DNA of 62,408 nucleotides from Pleomorphomonas carboxyditropha. Its GTDB lineage: Bacteria > Pseudomonadota > Alphaproteobacteria > Rhizobiales > Pleomorphomonadaceae. Location of the stretch: contig NZ_NQVN01000027.1 in NCBI RefSeq assembly GCF_002770725.1, positions 1 through 62,408 on the forward strand. Reading direction: 5' to 3'. A program made the translations under genes and the position numbers. The notes beneath the pieces are model-generated. The model saw nothing but the letters and a program-made list of their open reading frames with translations. It was not told the DNA's origin and did no database searches. Below are positions 1 to 7,490 of the stretch, one piece after another. Positions within the stretch are counted from its first letter, which is position 1. Each line of letters opens with the position of its first letter.

Positions 1-1
1 C

Positions 2-139
2 AAGGGGCCATTACGAGAGGTCTATCAACGCCTTGTCCAAAACGGAAAAAAGCCAATCGTCGCCATCGGAGCTCTCATGAGAAAGATCATCGTCATCCTC
101 AATGCAAAACTGAGAGACCTCAACGCAAAACAGAGTTGA
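2..139 (+). mobile_element. 3' end of an IS110-family transposase gene (truncated by window edge)
   Basis: The reading frame entering at base 2 ends at a TGA at 137-139. Its 45 residues have the pattern of the C-terminal end of IS110/IS116/IS902 transposases: a Tyr-x-Arg-Leu stretch, Gly-Lys-Lys, then an Ala-Leu-Met-Arg-Lys core and a Lys-rich helix. The rest of the gene lies outside the window. The codons are less G+C-biased than in the neighbouring genes, as expected for a mobile gene. Family assignment rests on a short tail, so it is only fairly likely. Confidence 0.6.
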
Positions 140-217
140 TGACAGCTTTATATGAGGATGATAGCTTTATATATGAGGAACAAAGGGATAGGTCGGGCAC
201 ACTGGTACCGGAGGCAA

Positions 218-249
218 ATTTCCGGGCACGCTGATTTCCGGGCACGCTG
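218..249. repeat. perfect 16-bp tandem duplication (plus a degenerate third copy)
   Basis: ATTTCCGGGCACGCTG occurs at 218-233 and again immediately after at 234-249. A related GGGCAC-A-CTG core sits at 195-204. Iterated short blocks of this kind are found in the terminal ends of some IS elements (IS21-family ends contain multiple repeats). With the transposase tail just to the left, this may be a leftover IS end, but I see no matching inverted end in the window. Confidence 0.7.
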
Positions 250-370
250 GCGCAATATTTCCGGTCCCGCATGGGCGGGATTATGCCATTTCAATTGCCT
301 GATGAACATTGCCGCCGCTTTCCAAGCGGCGTTTCTCAAGCTGGCCCGGGAATTTGCCCCGGATACGTGG

Positions 371-1408
371 TCAGGCCGAGGTGCGCAGCATGATCTCGGC
401 GTTGAGCAGCACGCGCTCGTTCGGCTGCGGCTCGACGTCCTCGTCGAAGCGGGCGTTGATCTTGTGCAGCAGCAGCTCGATGGCGATGCGGCCGATCTCG
501 TTGTAGTTCTGCGCCACCGTGGTCAGCGGCGGGCAGGTGTAGCGCGACAGCGGGTGGTCGTCGTGGCCGGCGATGCGCAGGTCGCAATCGTCGCCGCGGC
601 CGACCTTGAGGCCGGCTTGGTAGGCGGCGGCCAGCACGCCGAAGGCGATGCGGTCGTTGGCGCAGAGCACGGTGCGCGTCGGAAAGCCGCCCTCGCCCAG
701 CATGCGGACCGCCTCGGTGAAGCCGAAGCGCTCGAAATCCCAGGAGGTATCCGGCAGCGTCGCCACGTAGCGCGGCTCCAGCTTCAGCGCCTCCATGGCG
801 AGGCGATAGGCCTCCCGGCGCTCGGTGGCGTTGCGGTTGACCGAGGGCATGCCGAAATAGCAGGGCGCGTCGCCCGAGCGCGACAGGTAGTCGACGATCA
901 GGCGGAAGCTCTGGCGGTTGTTGGTGCCGACGAAGGCCGAGGCGGCGTCGAGCTGCGAGTCGACGTAGATCAGCGGGATGCTGGCGCCGAGCCGGGCCAG
1001 CTTGTCGTGATGCGACTGCACGCCGAGCGGCGCGATGACGACACCGGCGACGTTCATCGCCTTGAAGGTCTCGATCGCCCGCTCCTCCAGCTTCGGCTTG
1101 CCGTCCGACGACAGCACGAAGGCGAGATAGCCCGCTTCCTCGGCCAGCACCTCGATGCGGCGGGTCAGCGCCATGTAGAACACGTCGGTCGAGTTGGGAA
1201 TGATGATGCCGAGGATATTGGTGCGCCGGCGGTTGAGGTTGACGGCGAACAGATTGGGCCGGAAGCCGGATTCCCGGATCGCCTTCTCGATGGCTTCCCG
1301 CGTCTGGCGGCGGACGGAATTGGGATCGTTGAAATAGCGGGAGACGGTTGGCCGAGACAGTCCGACATAATCGGAAAACTCTTCCATCGTTCGGATCGTC
1401 GTGGTCAC
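371..1408 (-). CDS. LacI-family transcriptional regulator
   Basis: 345 residues from a GTG at 1408; the reading frame is open further upstream (to 1498) but that extension is Trp/Cys/Pro-rich and unlike the family. The N-terminus holds a LacI helix-turn-helix (about residues 8-28, with LSRPTVSRYFN), a hinge-helix region, and then a periplasmic-binding-protein-like effector domain beginning around ILGIIIPNSTD. This fold binds a sugar-like inducer in the cytoplasm. The gene diverges from the ABC operon starting at 1909, which it most likely controls. The helix-turn-helix begins unusually close to the N-terminus, which is why ATG at 1387 is a possible alternative start. Confidence 0.85.
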   Translation of the reverse strand: MTTTIRTMEEFSDYVGLSRPTVSRYFNDPNSVRRQTREAIEKAIRESGFRPNLFAVNLNRRRTNILGIIIPNSTDVFYMALTRRIEVLAEEAGYLAFVLSSDGKPKLEERAIETFKAMNVAGVVIAPLGVQSHHDKLARLGASIPLIYVDSQLDAASAFVGTNNRQSFRLIVDYLSRSGDAPCYFGMPSVNRNATERREAYRLAMEALKLEPRYVATLPDTSWDFERFGFTEAVRMLGEGGFPTRTVLCANDRIAFGVLAAAYQAGLKVGRGDDCDLRIAGHDDHPLSRYTCPPLTTVAQNYNEIGRIAIELLLHKINARFDEDVEPQPNERVLLNAEIMLRTSA

Positions 1409-1908
1409 TCTGCCATCCCCGTTCCACCCACAACCGGAGCACCACGGCCATTGTAGATGCTTCCATGGCGGGACGCCAATCGGCAGATTGCCGCCCAAAG
1501 GCCGGCAAGGCCAAGTGCGCTTCTCGACTGGCGAATTTCGCAGCCGGCATTTCTTGCGTCAAGTTCTAATTTTCCGCATGTAAAAAACATGCCGGCTGAA
1601 TTTGAGGCGTCCTCACCGGGGAAATGCGGCGGATGCGGGCATGCCCGTCTCAGGGCATGGCGAGGGAGAAAGCCCGGAAGAAAGTCCGGCCCTCCGTCGC
1701 CACGTGCCAAAAAACTTATGATCCCTGGACGCCTTTTCGGCGCAAAGCCATTCCACGAAATTCGCTCGCGCCGCACTTGCTTTGCGTTTCTTGCGCCTTT
1801 CGCCGCATCTATTCCCGTTCCGCATCGATTTCGATCCGAAATTTGCATTGGACGCATTTATGGCGGGCTTTTAGGCTGACTGCGTTTTCAGCAAAGAGAG
1901 TTGGCGGC
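1409..1908. promoter_or_regulatory. 500-bp divergent intergenic region
   Basis: No convincing gene lies here. It must hold both divergent promoters. Two dyads stand out: ATTTCG-ATC-CGAAAT at 1828-1842, placed 67 bp before the permease ATG and the best candidate operator, and GCATGT-N5-ACATGC at 1576-1592. A purine-rich ribosome-binding site (AAAGAGAG, 1893-1900) precedes the ATG at 1909. No canonical TGNAANCGNTTNCA site was found here. Confidence 0.4.
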
Positions 1909-2889
1909 ATGTCCGTCCTGAAGTCCGGAACGCTCAGCCAGGAGCGCATCGTTTTCCTGTTCGCCATCGTGCTGTTCGCCGCCTACGCCGTCCTTCTCGA
2001 CGGCTTTCTGGCGCCGAACAACCTGGTGGCGATCCTGCGCTCGGTATCGGTGCTGGGCATCCTCGCCGTCGGCATGGGCGTCGTGGTGATCGGCCGCGGC
2101 ATCGACCTCTCGATGGTGGCGGTGATGGCCATGGCCACCGCCTGGCAGCTCGCCATGATGAACGCCGGCACCTCGCCGCTCATCGCCACGTCCATCGTGC
2201 TGGCCGGCGTGGTGGCGGTCGGCATCATCAACGGCCTGCTGATCGCCTATGCCGAGGTGCCGCCGGTGTTCGCCACGCTGGCCACCGCCAGCTTCGTGTT
2301 CGGCCTCGTCCGATCGCGCTTCATCGTGCAGGACGCCATACCGGTGCCGCCGTCGGCGTCGTTCATCCTGGAGTTCGGGCAGGCGCGGCTCGCCCACATG
2401 CCGATCGAGGTGGTGATGTTCGCCGTCGCCGCCTTCCTGAGCTTCCTGACGCTGCGCTTCACCAAGTTCGGCCGCTACGTCTACTACATGGGCGACAACT
2501 TCGAGGCCGCCCGCACCATGGGCATCCCGGTGCGGCCGATGGTGATCGGCCAGTATGTGGTGTCGGCGCTGATCGCCTGGCTGGCCGGCCTGATCACCGC
2601 CGCCGGCCTGCAGTCGATCAACACCCGCGTTGTCAACTCGACGCTGCTCTACGACGTGATCCTCGTCGTGGTGATCGGCGGCATCGGCCTCTCGGGCGGC
2701 AAGGGCGGCATGCGCAACGTCGTCATCGGCGCCCTCCTCATCGGCATCATGCTGAACGGCATGACCATCCTCGACCTGCCGAACATCTACCAGAACCTCA
2801 TCAAGGCGACGATCCTGCTCGTCGCCCTCATCGTCGACAGCCGCCTCAACCCGCGCGACGAGCAGGTCGGGCAGCAGGGAGACATCTGA
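1909..2889 (+). CDS. sugar ABC transporter permease (RbsC-like)
   Basis: 326 residues, a normal length for the family, starting at ATG 1909 behind AAAGAGAG rather than at the far upstream start of the open frame. The protein is strongly hydrophobic with about 8-10 membrane segments. It carries the RbsC-family signatures VVIGRGIDLSMVAVMA (the Gly-hydrophobic-Asp-Leu-Ser motif) near residue 65 and the cytoplasmic loop GDNFEAARTMGIPV that contacts the ATPase. It is the first gene of the operon running to 8974 and probably pairs with the permease domain of the 4203-6407 fusion as a heterodimeric channel. The substrate cannot be read from the permease. Confidence 0.9.
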   Translation: MSVLKSGTLSQERIVFLFAIVLFAAYAVLLDGFLAPNNLVAILRSVSVLGILAVGMGVVVIGRGIDLSMVAVMAMATAWQLAMMNAGTSPLIATSIVLAGVVAVGIINGLLIAYAEVPPVFATLATASFVFGLVRSRFIVQDAIPVPPSASFILEFGQARLAHMPIEVVMFAVAAFLSFLTLRFTKFGRYVYYMGDNFEAARTMGIPVRPMVIGQYVVSALIAWLAGLITAAGLQSINTRVVNSTLLYDVILVVVIGGIGLSGGKGGMRNVVIGALLIGIMLNGMTILDLPNIYQNLIKATILLVALIVDSRLNPRDEQVGQQGDI

Positions 2890-2894
2890 TCCGC

Positions 2895-2928
2895 TTCCGG
2901 CGGCCGCAGCGCGATGCGGCCACCGGAA
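2895..2928 (+). other. intergenic hairpin between permease and binding-protein gene
   Basis: Arms TTCCGG-C-GGCCGCA and TGCGGCC-A-CCGGAA pair with a single mismatch around a 6-base loop. There is no T-run, so this is more likely an mRNA-stability or processing element than a terminator. A second dyad, CATCGCTT/AAGCGATG, follows at 2950-2980. Confidence 0.5.
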
Positions 2929-3018
2929 AGGGGACGGGAATTGGAAATCCATCGCTTGGCTCGAGGGGGGCGAAGCGATGCACTCACCGGGTCGGAACCC
3001 CTTGAAAAGGAACCACTC

Positions 3019-4044
3019 ATGACCATCAAGACAACGCTGGCGCTTGCCGCTGCCCTCTGCCTCGCCACCCTGCCCGCATTCGCCCAGGAAACCGGCGACC
3101 CCGGCCCGGCCTACGTCCAGCAGTCGCTCGCCGGCAAGAAGGTGGTACTGATCCCGCTCGCCCTCGGCTTCGACCTGGCGCAGGGCTGGAACCACTATAT
3201 CGGCACCGAAGTGCGCGGCTTCGGCGGCGTCTGGGAAACCCGCGATCCCAACTGGGACACGGCGGCCGGCGCCCAGGCGATCACCGATCTGATCTCCTCG
3301 GCCGACAAGCCGGCGGCGATCCTCGTCCATACGCCCGACCTCACCTCCTATTCCAGGCTGTTCAAGCGGGCGCAGGACGCCGGCATCTTCGTGATCCAGG
3401 TCGACAACCGCTCCAACTTCGCCTCCGACGCCTTCGTCGGCTCCAACTGGGAGACGCTCGGCGAGCTCGAGGCCAAGGCGGCCGTGGCGGCCTGCGGCGA
3501 GGGCTCGTCGAAGAAGATCGGCCTCATCCAGGGCGACCAGGTCAACTCGTCGTCGCTCGACCAGTATGCCGGCATCGCCAAGGTGCTGAAGGATCATCCG
3601 GACTTCGAGATCGTCGGCGCGCCGGACAGCAACTGGGACGTCACCACCGCCCGCAACGTGGCGACGACGTTGCTGCAGCAGCATCCGGAAGTGTGCTCGA
3701 TCATCGACTTCTGGGACAACACGGCCGCCGGCACCGCCGCCGCCATCCGCGACGCCGGCCTCACCGACAAGGTCAAGCTGGTGACCACCGGCGGCGGCGA
3801 GGAGCTCGACTGCAAGGCGCTGGAGGACGGCACCTTCCACGCCGTGGTCATGACCGACGTCAAGGGCCAGTCGCGCGACATCTCGGCGCTCCTGAAGTTC
3901 CTGCTCCAGTCCGGCCTCAAGCCCGGCCAGGCCAAGAGCTGGATCTATACGCTGGAGACCGCCACCACCAAGGCCGATCTCAAGCCCGGCACCTGCTGGA
4001 GCCTCAAGGACGTGCAGGCCGCCGAGGCGGCGCTCGCCAAGTAA
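3019..4044 (+). CDS. periplasmic sugar-binding protein of ABC transporter
   Basis: 341 residues from ATG 3019. A signal peptide (Lys at residue 4, hydrophobic core, cleavage near AFA-QE, residue 22) sends it to the periplasm. The mature part has the two-lobe periplasmic-binding-protein (ribose-type) layout, with ILVHTPDLTSYSRLF and VIQVDNRSNF in the first lobe and IIDFWDNTAAGTAAAI in the second. It delivers ligand to the permeases on both sides of it. A strong hairpin (4098-4125) follows, typical of genes whose product is needed in excess. The ligand is unknown; the operon's lactonase-like propellers suggest a sugar acid, a lactone or a similar compound. Confidence 0.9.
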   Translation: MTIKTTLALAAALCLATLPAFAQETGDPGPAYVQQSLAGKKVVLIPLALGFDLAQGWNHYIGTEVRGFGGVWETRDPNWDTAAGAQAITDLISSADKPAAILVHTPDLTSYSRLFKRAQDAGIFVIQVDNRSNFASDAFVGSNWETLGELEAKAAVAACGEGSSKKIGLIQGDQVNSSSLDQYAGIAKVLKDHPDFEIVGAPDSNWDVTTARNVATTLLQQHPEVCSIIDFWDNTAAGTAAAIRDAGLTDKVKLVTTGGGEELDCKALEDGTFHAVVMTDVKGQSRDISALLKFLLQSGLKPGQAKSWIYTLETATTKADLKPGTCWSLKDVQAAEAALAK

Positions 4045-4097
4045 GGCACGCACGGCGGTCCTCCCTGTTCGAGCCGGGGACCCACGCGCGTCAACGA

Positions 4098-4125
4098 GGA
4101 GGCGGCCGAGCCAGCGGCCGCCTCC
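4098..4125 (+). other. hairpin downstream of binding-protein gene
   Basis: Perfect 10-bp arms GGAGGCGGCC and GGCCGCCTCC around an 8-base loop, without a T-run. It probably protects the upstream mRNA segment or attenuates read-through into the fusion gene. Confidence 0.55.
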
Positions 4126-4202
4126 ATCCGTCGTCCCGGATGGCGGACGCGGACCATTCCGATCCGGCCATGGGCCGGCCGATCGATCAGGTGGAAGTCT
4201 CC

Positions 4203-6407
4203 ATGCGCCTACCCGAGAGCCTGTCGCGCCTCATCTACAACGCGATCCCCTCCCACCTCGTCGGCGAAATCCTCACCAAGCGCTGGGCCGACAACCTCGT
4301 GCCCTTCCTGCTGCTCGCCGCCGTGATCGCCATCTTCGGCACGGCGATCAACGGCTTCTTCGCGCCGGCCAGCCTGCTCGACACGACGCGCCAGCTCGGC
4401 GAGTTCCTGATCGTCGTCATCGGCCTGACCATCGTCATGCTGGGCGGCGGCATCGACCTGTCGGTCGGCTCGATCTACGCCCTGTCCGTGTTCATGTCGG
4501 TGGTCGGCATCTATCTCTGGGAACTGCCGGCCTCGCTCGCCCTCGTCCTGGCGATCGCCACCGGCGGCCTGTGCGGCGCCTTCAACGGCGTGCTGATCGG
4601 CTACCTGCGCCTGCGCGCCTTCCTGACGACGCTGGTCACCCTGATCATGGGCCGGTCGCTCTACGACATCCTGATCATCGCCTGGGGCAGAGAACTTCAG
4701 ATGTCGCCGGTCCTCAACGACCGGTTCGACTATATCGGCACCGGTTCGCTCGGCGGCCTGCCGGTGTCGATCCTGATCGCCGGCGTCTTCGCCCTGCTCG
4801 CCCACGTGCTGCTCAGCCGCTCGCGGCTCGGCTGGCATATCTCCGCCGTCGGCGGCTCGCGGCGCTCGGCCTACAACGCCGGCATTCCGGTGCGCCGCAC
4901 GGTGTTCCTCACCTACGTCATCTCCGGCCTCAGCGCCGGCATCGCCGGCTTCCTGTTCGCCGCCCGCCTGTCGGGCGCCGGTCCCGGCACCGGCTCGGGC
5001 CTCGAACTCGCCGCGCTGACCGCCGCCGTGGTCGGCGGCAATTCGCTGGGCGGCGGCCGCGGTTCGATCGCCAAGGGGCTGATGGGCGCCGTCGCCGTGC
5101 TGACCATGACCAACGGCCTGATCCGCCTCGGCTACGGCACCGGCTCCAACCAACTGGTGCTCGGCTTCATGCTGGCCTTCGCCGTGGTGCTCGACATCCG
5201 CTGGGCGAAGAACCGGCACAAGGTGTTGGCCGAGGTCTACGTGGCGCCCGTCCATCACCGGATGAGCGGCGACGAATCGGCGCTGCCGAACGGCGGCGGC
5301 GCCTATGCGCTCAACGATCGCCTGTCGGACGCCTCCCCGATCGCCCTCGGCGAGGTGGAGGGACCAGAGGACGTCATCCTCGACGAGGACGGCAACCTCT
5401 ATGCCGGCACCCGCCACGGCGAGATCGTCCGCTGGTTCGCGCCCGACTACCGGCGCTCGGAAGTGTTCGCCCATATCGGCGGCTTCCCGCTCGGCCTCGC
5501 CATGGACCACGACGGCGCCATCAAGACCTGCGTCGGCGCCATGGGCCTCTATTCCATCGCCAAGGACGGCGAGGTGACGCGGCTGTCCACCGAGACCAAC
5601 CGCTCGTGGGCCTCGGTGGTCGACGACGCCCGCCTGCGCGACCCCAACGACTGCGACATCGGTCCGGACGGCCGCATCTGGTTCACCGATTCCACCACCC
5701 GCTACGACGCCCACGACTGGGTGCTCGATTCCATCGAGAGCCGGCCGACCGGCCGCCTGCTGGTCTACGACCCGAAGACCGGCAAGACGAAGACGGTGCG
5801 CGACGGCCTGCGCTATGCCAACGGCGTCTGCCTTGCCCATGACGGCCGCTCGATCCTGATCGCCGAGAGCTGGGCCTGCTCGGTGCACCGCTACTGGATC
5901 GACGGACCGAAGGCCGGCAGCATGGAATGCCTGATCGCCGACATGCCCGGCTATCCCGACAACATCAACCGCGCCTCCGACGGCTGCTACTGGATGGCCT
6001 GGCTCGGCGTGCGCACGCCGACCTTCGACCTGTCGCTGCGCCATCCCGGCTTCCGCAAGCGGATGACCCGCCGCCTGCCGGGCGACGACTGGCTGTTTCC
6101 CAACATCAACACCGGCGGCGTCATCAAGTTCGACGAGACCGGCCGCATCGTCGGCACGCTCGGCGACCTCACCGGCAAGAGCCATCCGATGGTCACCTCG
6201 ATGCGCGAGCACAAGGGCGAGCTGTTCGTCGGCGGCATCCTCAACAACCGCATCGGCCGGTTCAGGATTCCCGGCGCCGATTCGGAATGGACCAGCTGGA
6301 AGTCCTATTGGAGCGGCAAGACGCCCCCCGTCGCTGAAGGCGACCCGAGCCAAGCGGCGAGGCGGCGCGACAGCGCCGAAACCGCCCTTCCCGAAGGGAG
6401 GGCCTAG
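4203..6407 (+). CDS. ABC sugar permease fused to strictosidine-synthase/SMP-30-like beta-propeller
   Basis: 734 residues from ATG 4203, chosen because AGGTGGAAG lies 7-14 bases upstream; ATG 4140 is an in-frame alternative. Residues about 1-340 are an RbsC-type permease with MLGGGIDLSVGSIYA and the ATPase-contact loop around GGSRRSAYNAGIPV. A basic stretch (RWAKNRHK, about 333-340) follows the last membrane segment and by the positive-inside rule places the C-terminus in the cytoplasm. Residues about 380-700 form a propeller of the strictosidine-synthase/SMP-30 class, with GPE (E389), YANGV (N540) and GYPDN (D586) matching the family's metal-ligand positions. Such propellers are often lactonases. 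The fusion could hydrolyse an imported lactone at the channel mouth; that role is inferred. Confidence 0.88.
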   Translation: MRLPESLSRLIYNAIPSHLVGEILTKRWADNLVPFLLLAAVIAIFGTAINGFFAPASLLDTTRQLGEFLIVVIGLTIVMLGGGIDLSVGSIYALSVFMSVVGIYLWELPASLALVLAIATGGLCGAFNGVLIGYLRLRAFLTTLVTLIMGRSLYDILIIAWGRELQMSPVLNDRFDYIGTGSLGGLPVSILIAGVFALLAHVLLSRSRLGWHISAVGGSRRSAYNAGIPVRRTVFLTYVISGLSAGIAGFLFAARLSGAGPGTGSGLELAALTAAVVGGNSLGGGRGSIAKGLMGAVAVLTMTNGLIRLGYGTGSNQLVLGFMLAFAVVLDIRWAKNRHKVLAEVYVAPVHHRMSGDESALPNGGGAYALNDRLSDASPIALGEVEGPEDVILDEDGNLYAGTRHGEIVRWFAPDYRRSEVFAHIGGFPLGLAMDHDGAIKTCVGAMGLYSIAKDGEVTRLSTETNRSWASVVDDARLRDPNDCDIGPDGRIWFTDSTTRYDAHDWVLDSIESRPTGRLLVYDPKTGKTKTVRDGLRYANGVCLAHDGRSILIAESWACSVHRYWIDGPKAGSMECLIADMPGYPDNINRASDGCYWMAWLGVRTPTFDLSLRHPGFRKRMTRRLPGDDWLFPNINTGGVIKFDETGRIVGTLGDLTGKSHPMVTSMREHKGELFVGGILNNRIGRFRIPGADSEWTSWKSYWSGKTPPVAEGDPSQAARRRDSAETALPEGRA

Positions 6408-6410
6408 GAT

Positions 6411-7490
6411 ATGTGGTGGGACGCTCTTCTCGACCCCTTCCGCGGCAAGGCCGTCACCATCCCGCCGATGGACGGCGCCTTCCGGCCCAACACGCTTCTG
6501 GAAACCGCCGAAACCTTCGCCGAGGCGGCGCACCCGGAGGCGCTGCTCGTTCACGAGGGGCGGCTGCTGGTCGCCTCCGGCGCCGACCTTCTCGCCTTCC
6601 CATTGGAGGGTGGCGCGCCGGTGCCGCTCCATCGCTTCGAGACCCCGATCTCGGCCTTGGCGGCCTTTCCGGACGGCGGCCTCGCCATTGCGCTGGTGGC
6701 CGGTGAGGTGCGCATCCTTGGCGGCCGCTTCGATGGGCGCGTCGTCACCGAGGTGGCCGGCCGCCGCGTTCACGCGCCGACGGCTCTCGCGACGGTCGGC
6801 GACGGCGTCCTTTATGTTGCCGACGGGTCGGCGCGTTTTTCCGCCGACGACTGGCAGAGCGACCTGATGGCGCACGGGGCGAGCGGCGCCGTGCTGCGGC
6901 TCGATCTTGTCGAGGGCGACGGCCGGATCGTCGCCGACGGCCTCGCCTGGCCGGCCGGCCTTCTCGTCGAGCCCGACCGGTCGCTGATCGTGTCGGAAGC
7001 CTCGCGCCATCGGCTGGTGCGCATCACCGGCGACGGCCGATCGAAGCCGCAGCCCGTCCTTGCCAATCTGCCCGGCTACCCGGCCCGGCTGACGCGGGCG
7101 GCCGGCGGCGGCGCCTGGCTGGCGCTGATGGCGCCGCGCAACCGCCTCGTCGAGCTGGTGCTGAGCGAGCGCGCCTATCGCGAGGACATGATGGCCGGCA
7201 TTGCGCGCGACCTGTGGATCGCGCCGCAGATGAGCTCGGGCAATTCCTTCCTCGAACCGCTGCAATGCGGCGGCGTCGTCACCATGGGCGTGCGCAAGCC
7301 CTGGGCGCCGGGCCGTTCCTACGGCCTGATCGCCCGGCTCGACGACCGTTTCCGGCCGGTATCGAGCCTGCACAGCCGGGCCGACGGCCGCCGGCACGGC
7401 ATCAAGGACATGGCGGAAATCGGCGGCGTGCTGTTCGCCGCCTCGCGGGGCGGCAACGCCGTGCTCGAAATCGAGACAGGTGCGGCATGA
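6411..7490 (+). CDS. second SMP-30/strictosidine-synthase-like propeller, metal ligands degenerate
   Basis: 359 residues, starting three bases after the fusion gene's stop. It has the repeated beta-propeller pattern and aligns by eye with the C-terminal half of the preceding fusion: HPEALLV, LAWPAGLLVEPDRSLIVSEA, GYPARLTRAAGGGAWLAL. Where the fusion has the metal-binding Asn and Asp, this protein has Ala182 (WPAG) and Ala225 (GYPAR); the first Glu (E43) remains. No signal peptide is evident, so it should be cytoplasmic. It overlaps the next gene by four bases (ATGA), so it is translated with the transporter. It may be an inactive, binding or regulatory paralogue rather than an enzyme. Confidence 0.8.
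   Translation: MWWDALLDPFRGKAVTIPPMDGAFRPNTLLETAETFAEAAHPEALLVHEGRLLVASGADLLAFPLEGGAPVPLHRFETPISALAAFPDGGLAIALVAGEVRILGGRFDGRVVTEVAGRRVHAPTALATVGDGVLYVADGSARFSADDWQSDLMAHGASGAVLRLDLVEGDGRIVADGLAWPAGLLVEPDRSLIVSEASRHRLVRITGDGRSKPQPVLANLPGYPARLTRAAGGGAWLALMAPRNRLVELVLSERAYREDMMAGIARDLWIAPQMSSGNSFLEPLQCGGVVTMGVRKPWAPGRSYGLIARLDDRFRPVSSLHSRADGRRHGIKDMAEIGGVLFAASRGGNAVLEIETGAA

Noticed and set aside
152-1456. 434-residue + strand frame over the LacI gene
   Set aside because: Compositional shadow: Arg/Val/Gly/His-rich, no ribosome-binding site, and the opposite strand encodes a clear LacI regulator.
4209-7397. 1062-residue minus-strand frame opposite the permease fusion and second propeller
   Set aside because: Third-position G+C bias of the real + strand genes keeps this antisense frame open; its translation is low-complexity Ala/Asp/Gly/His with no domain.
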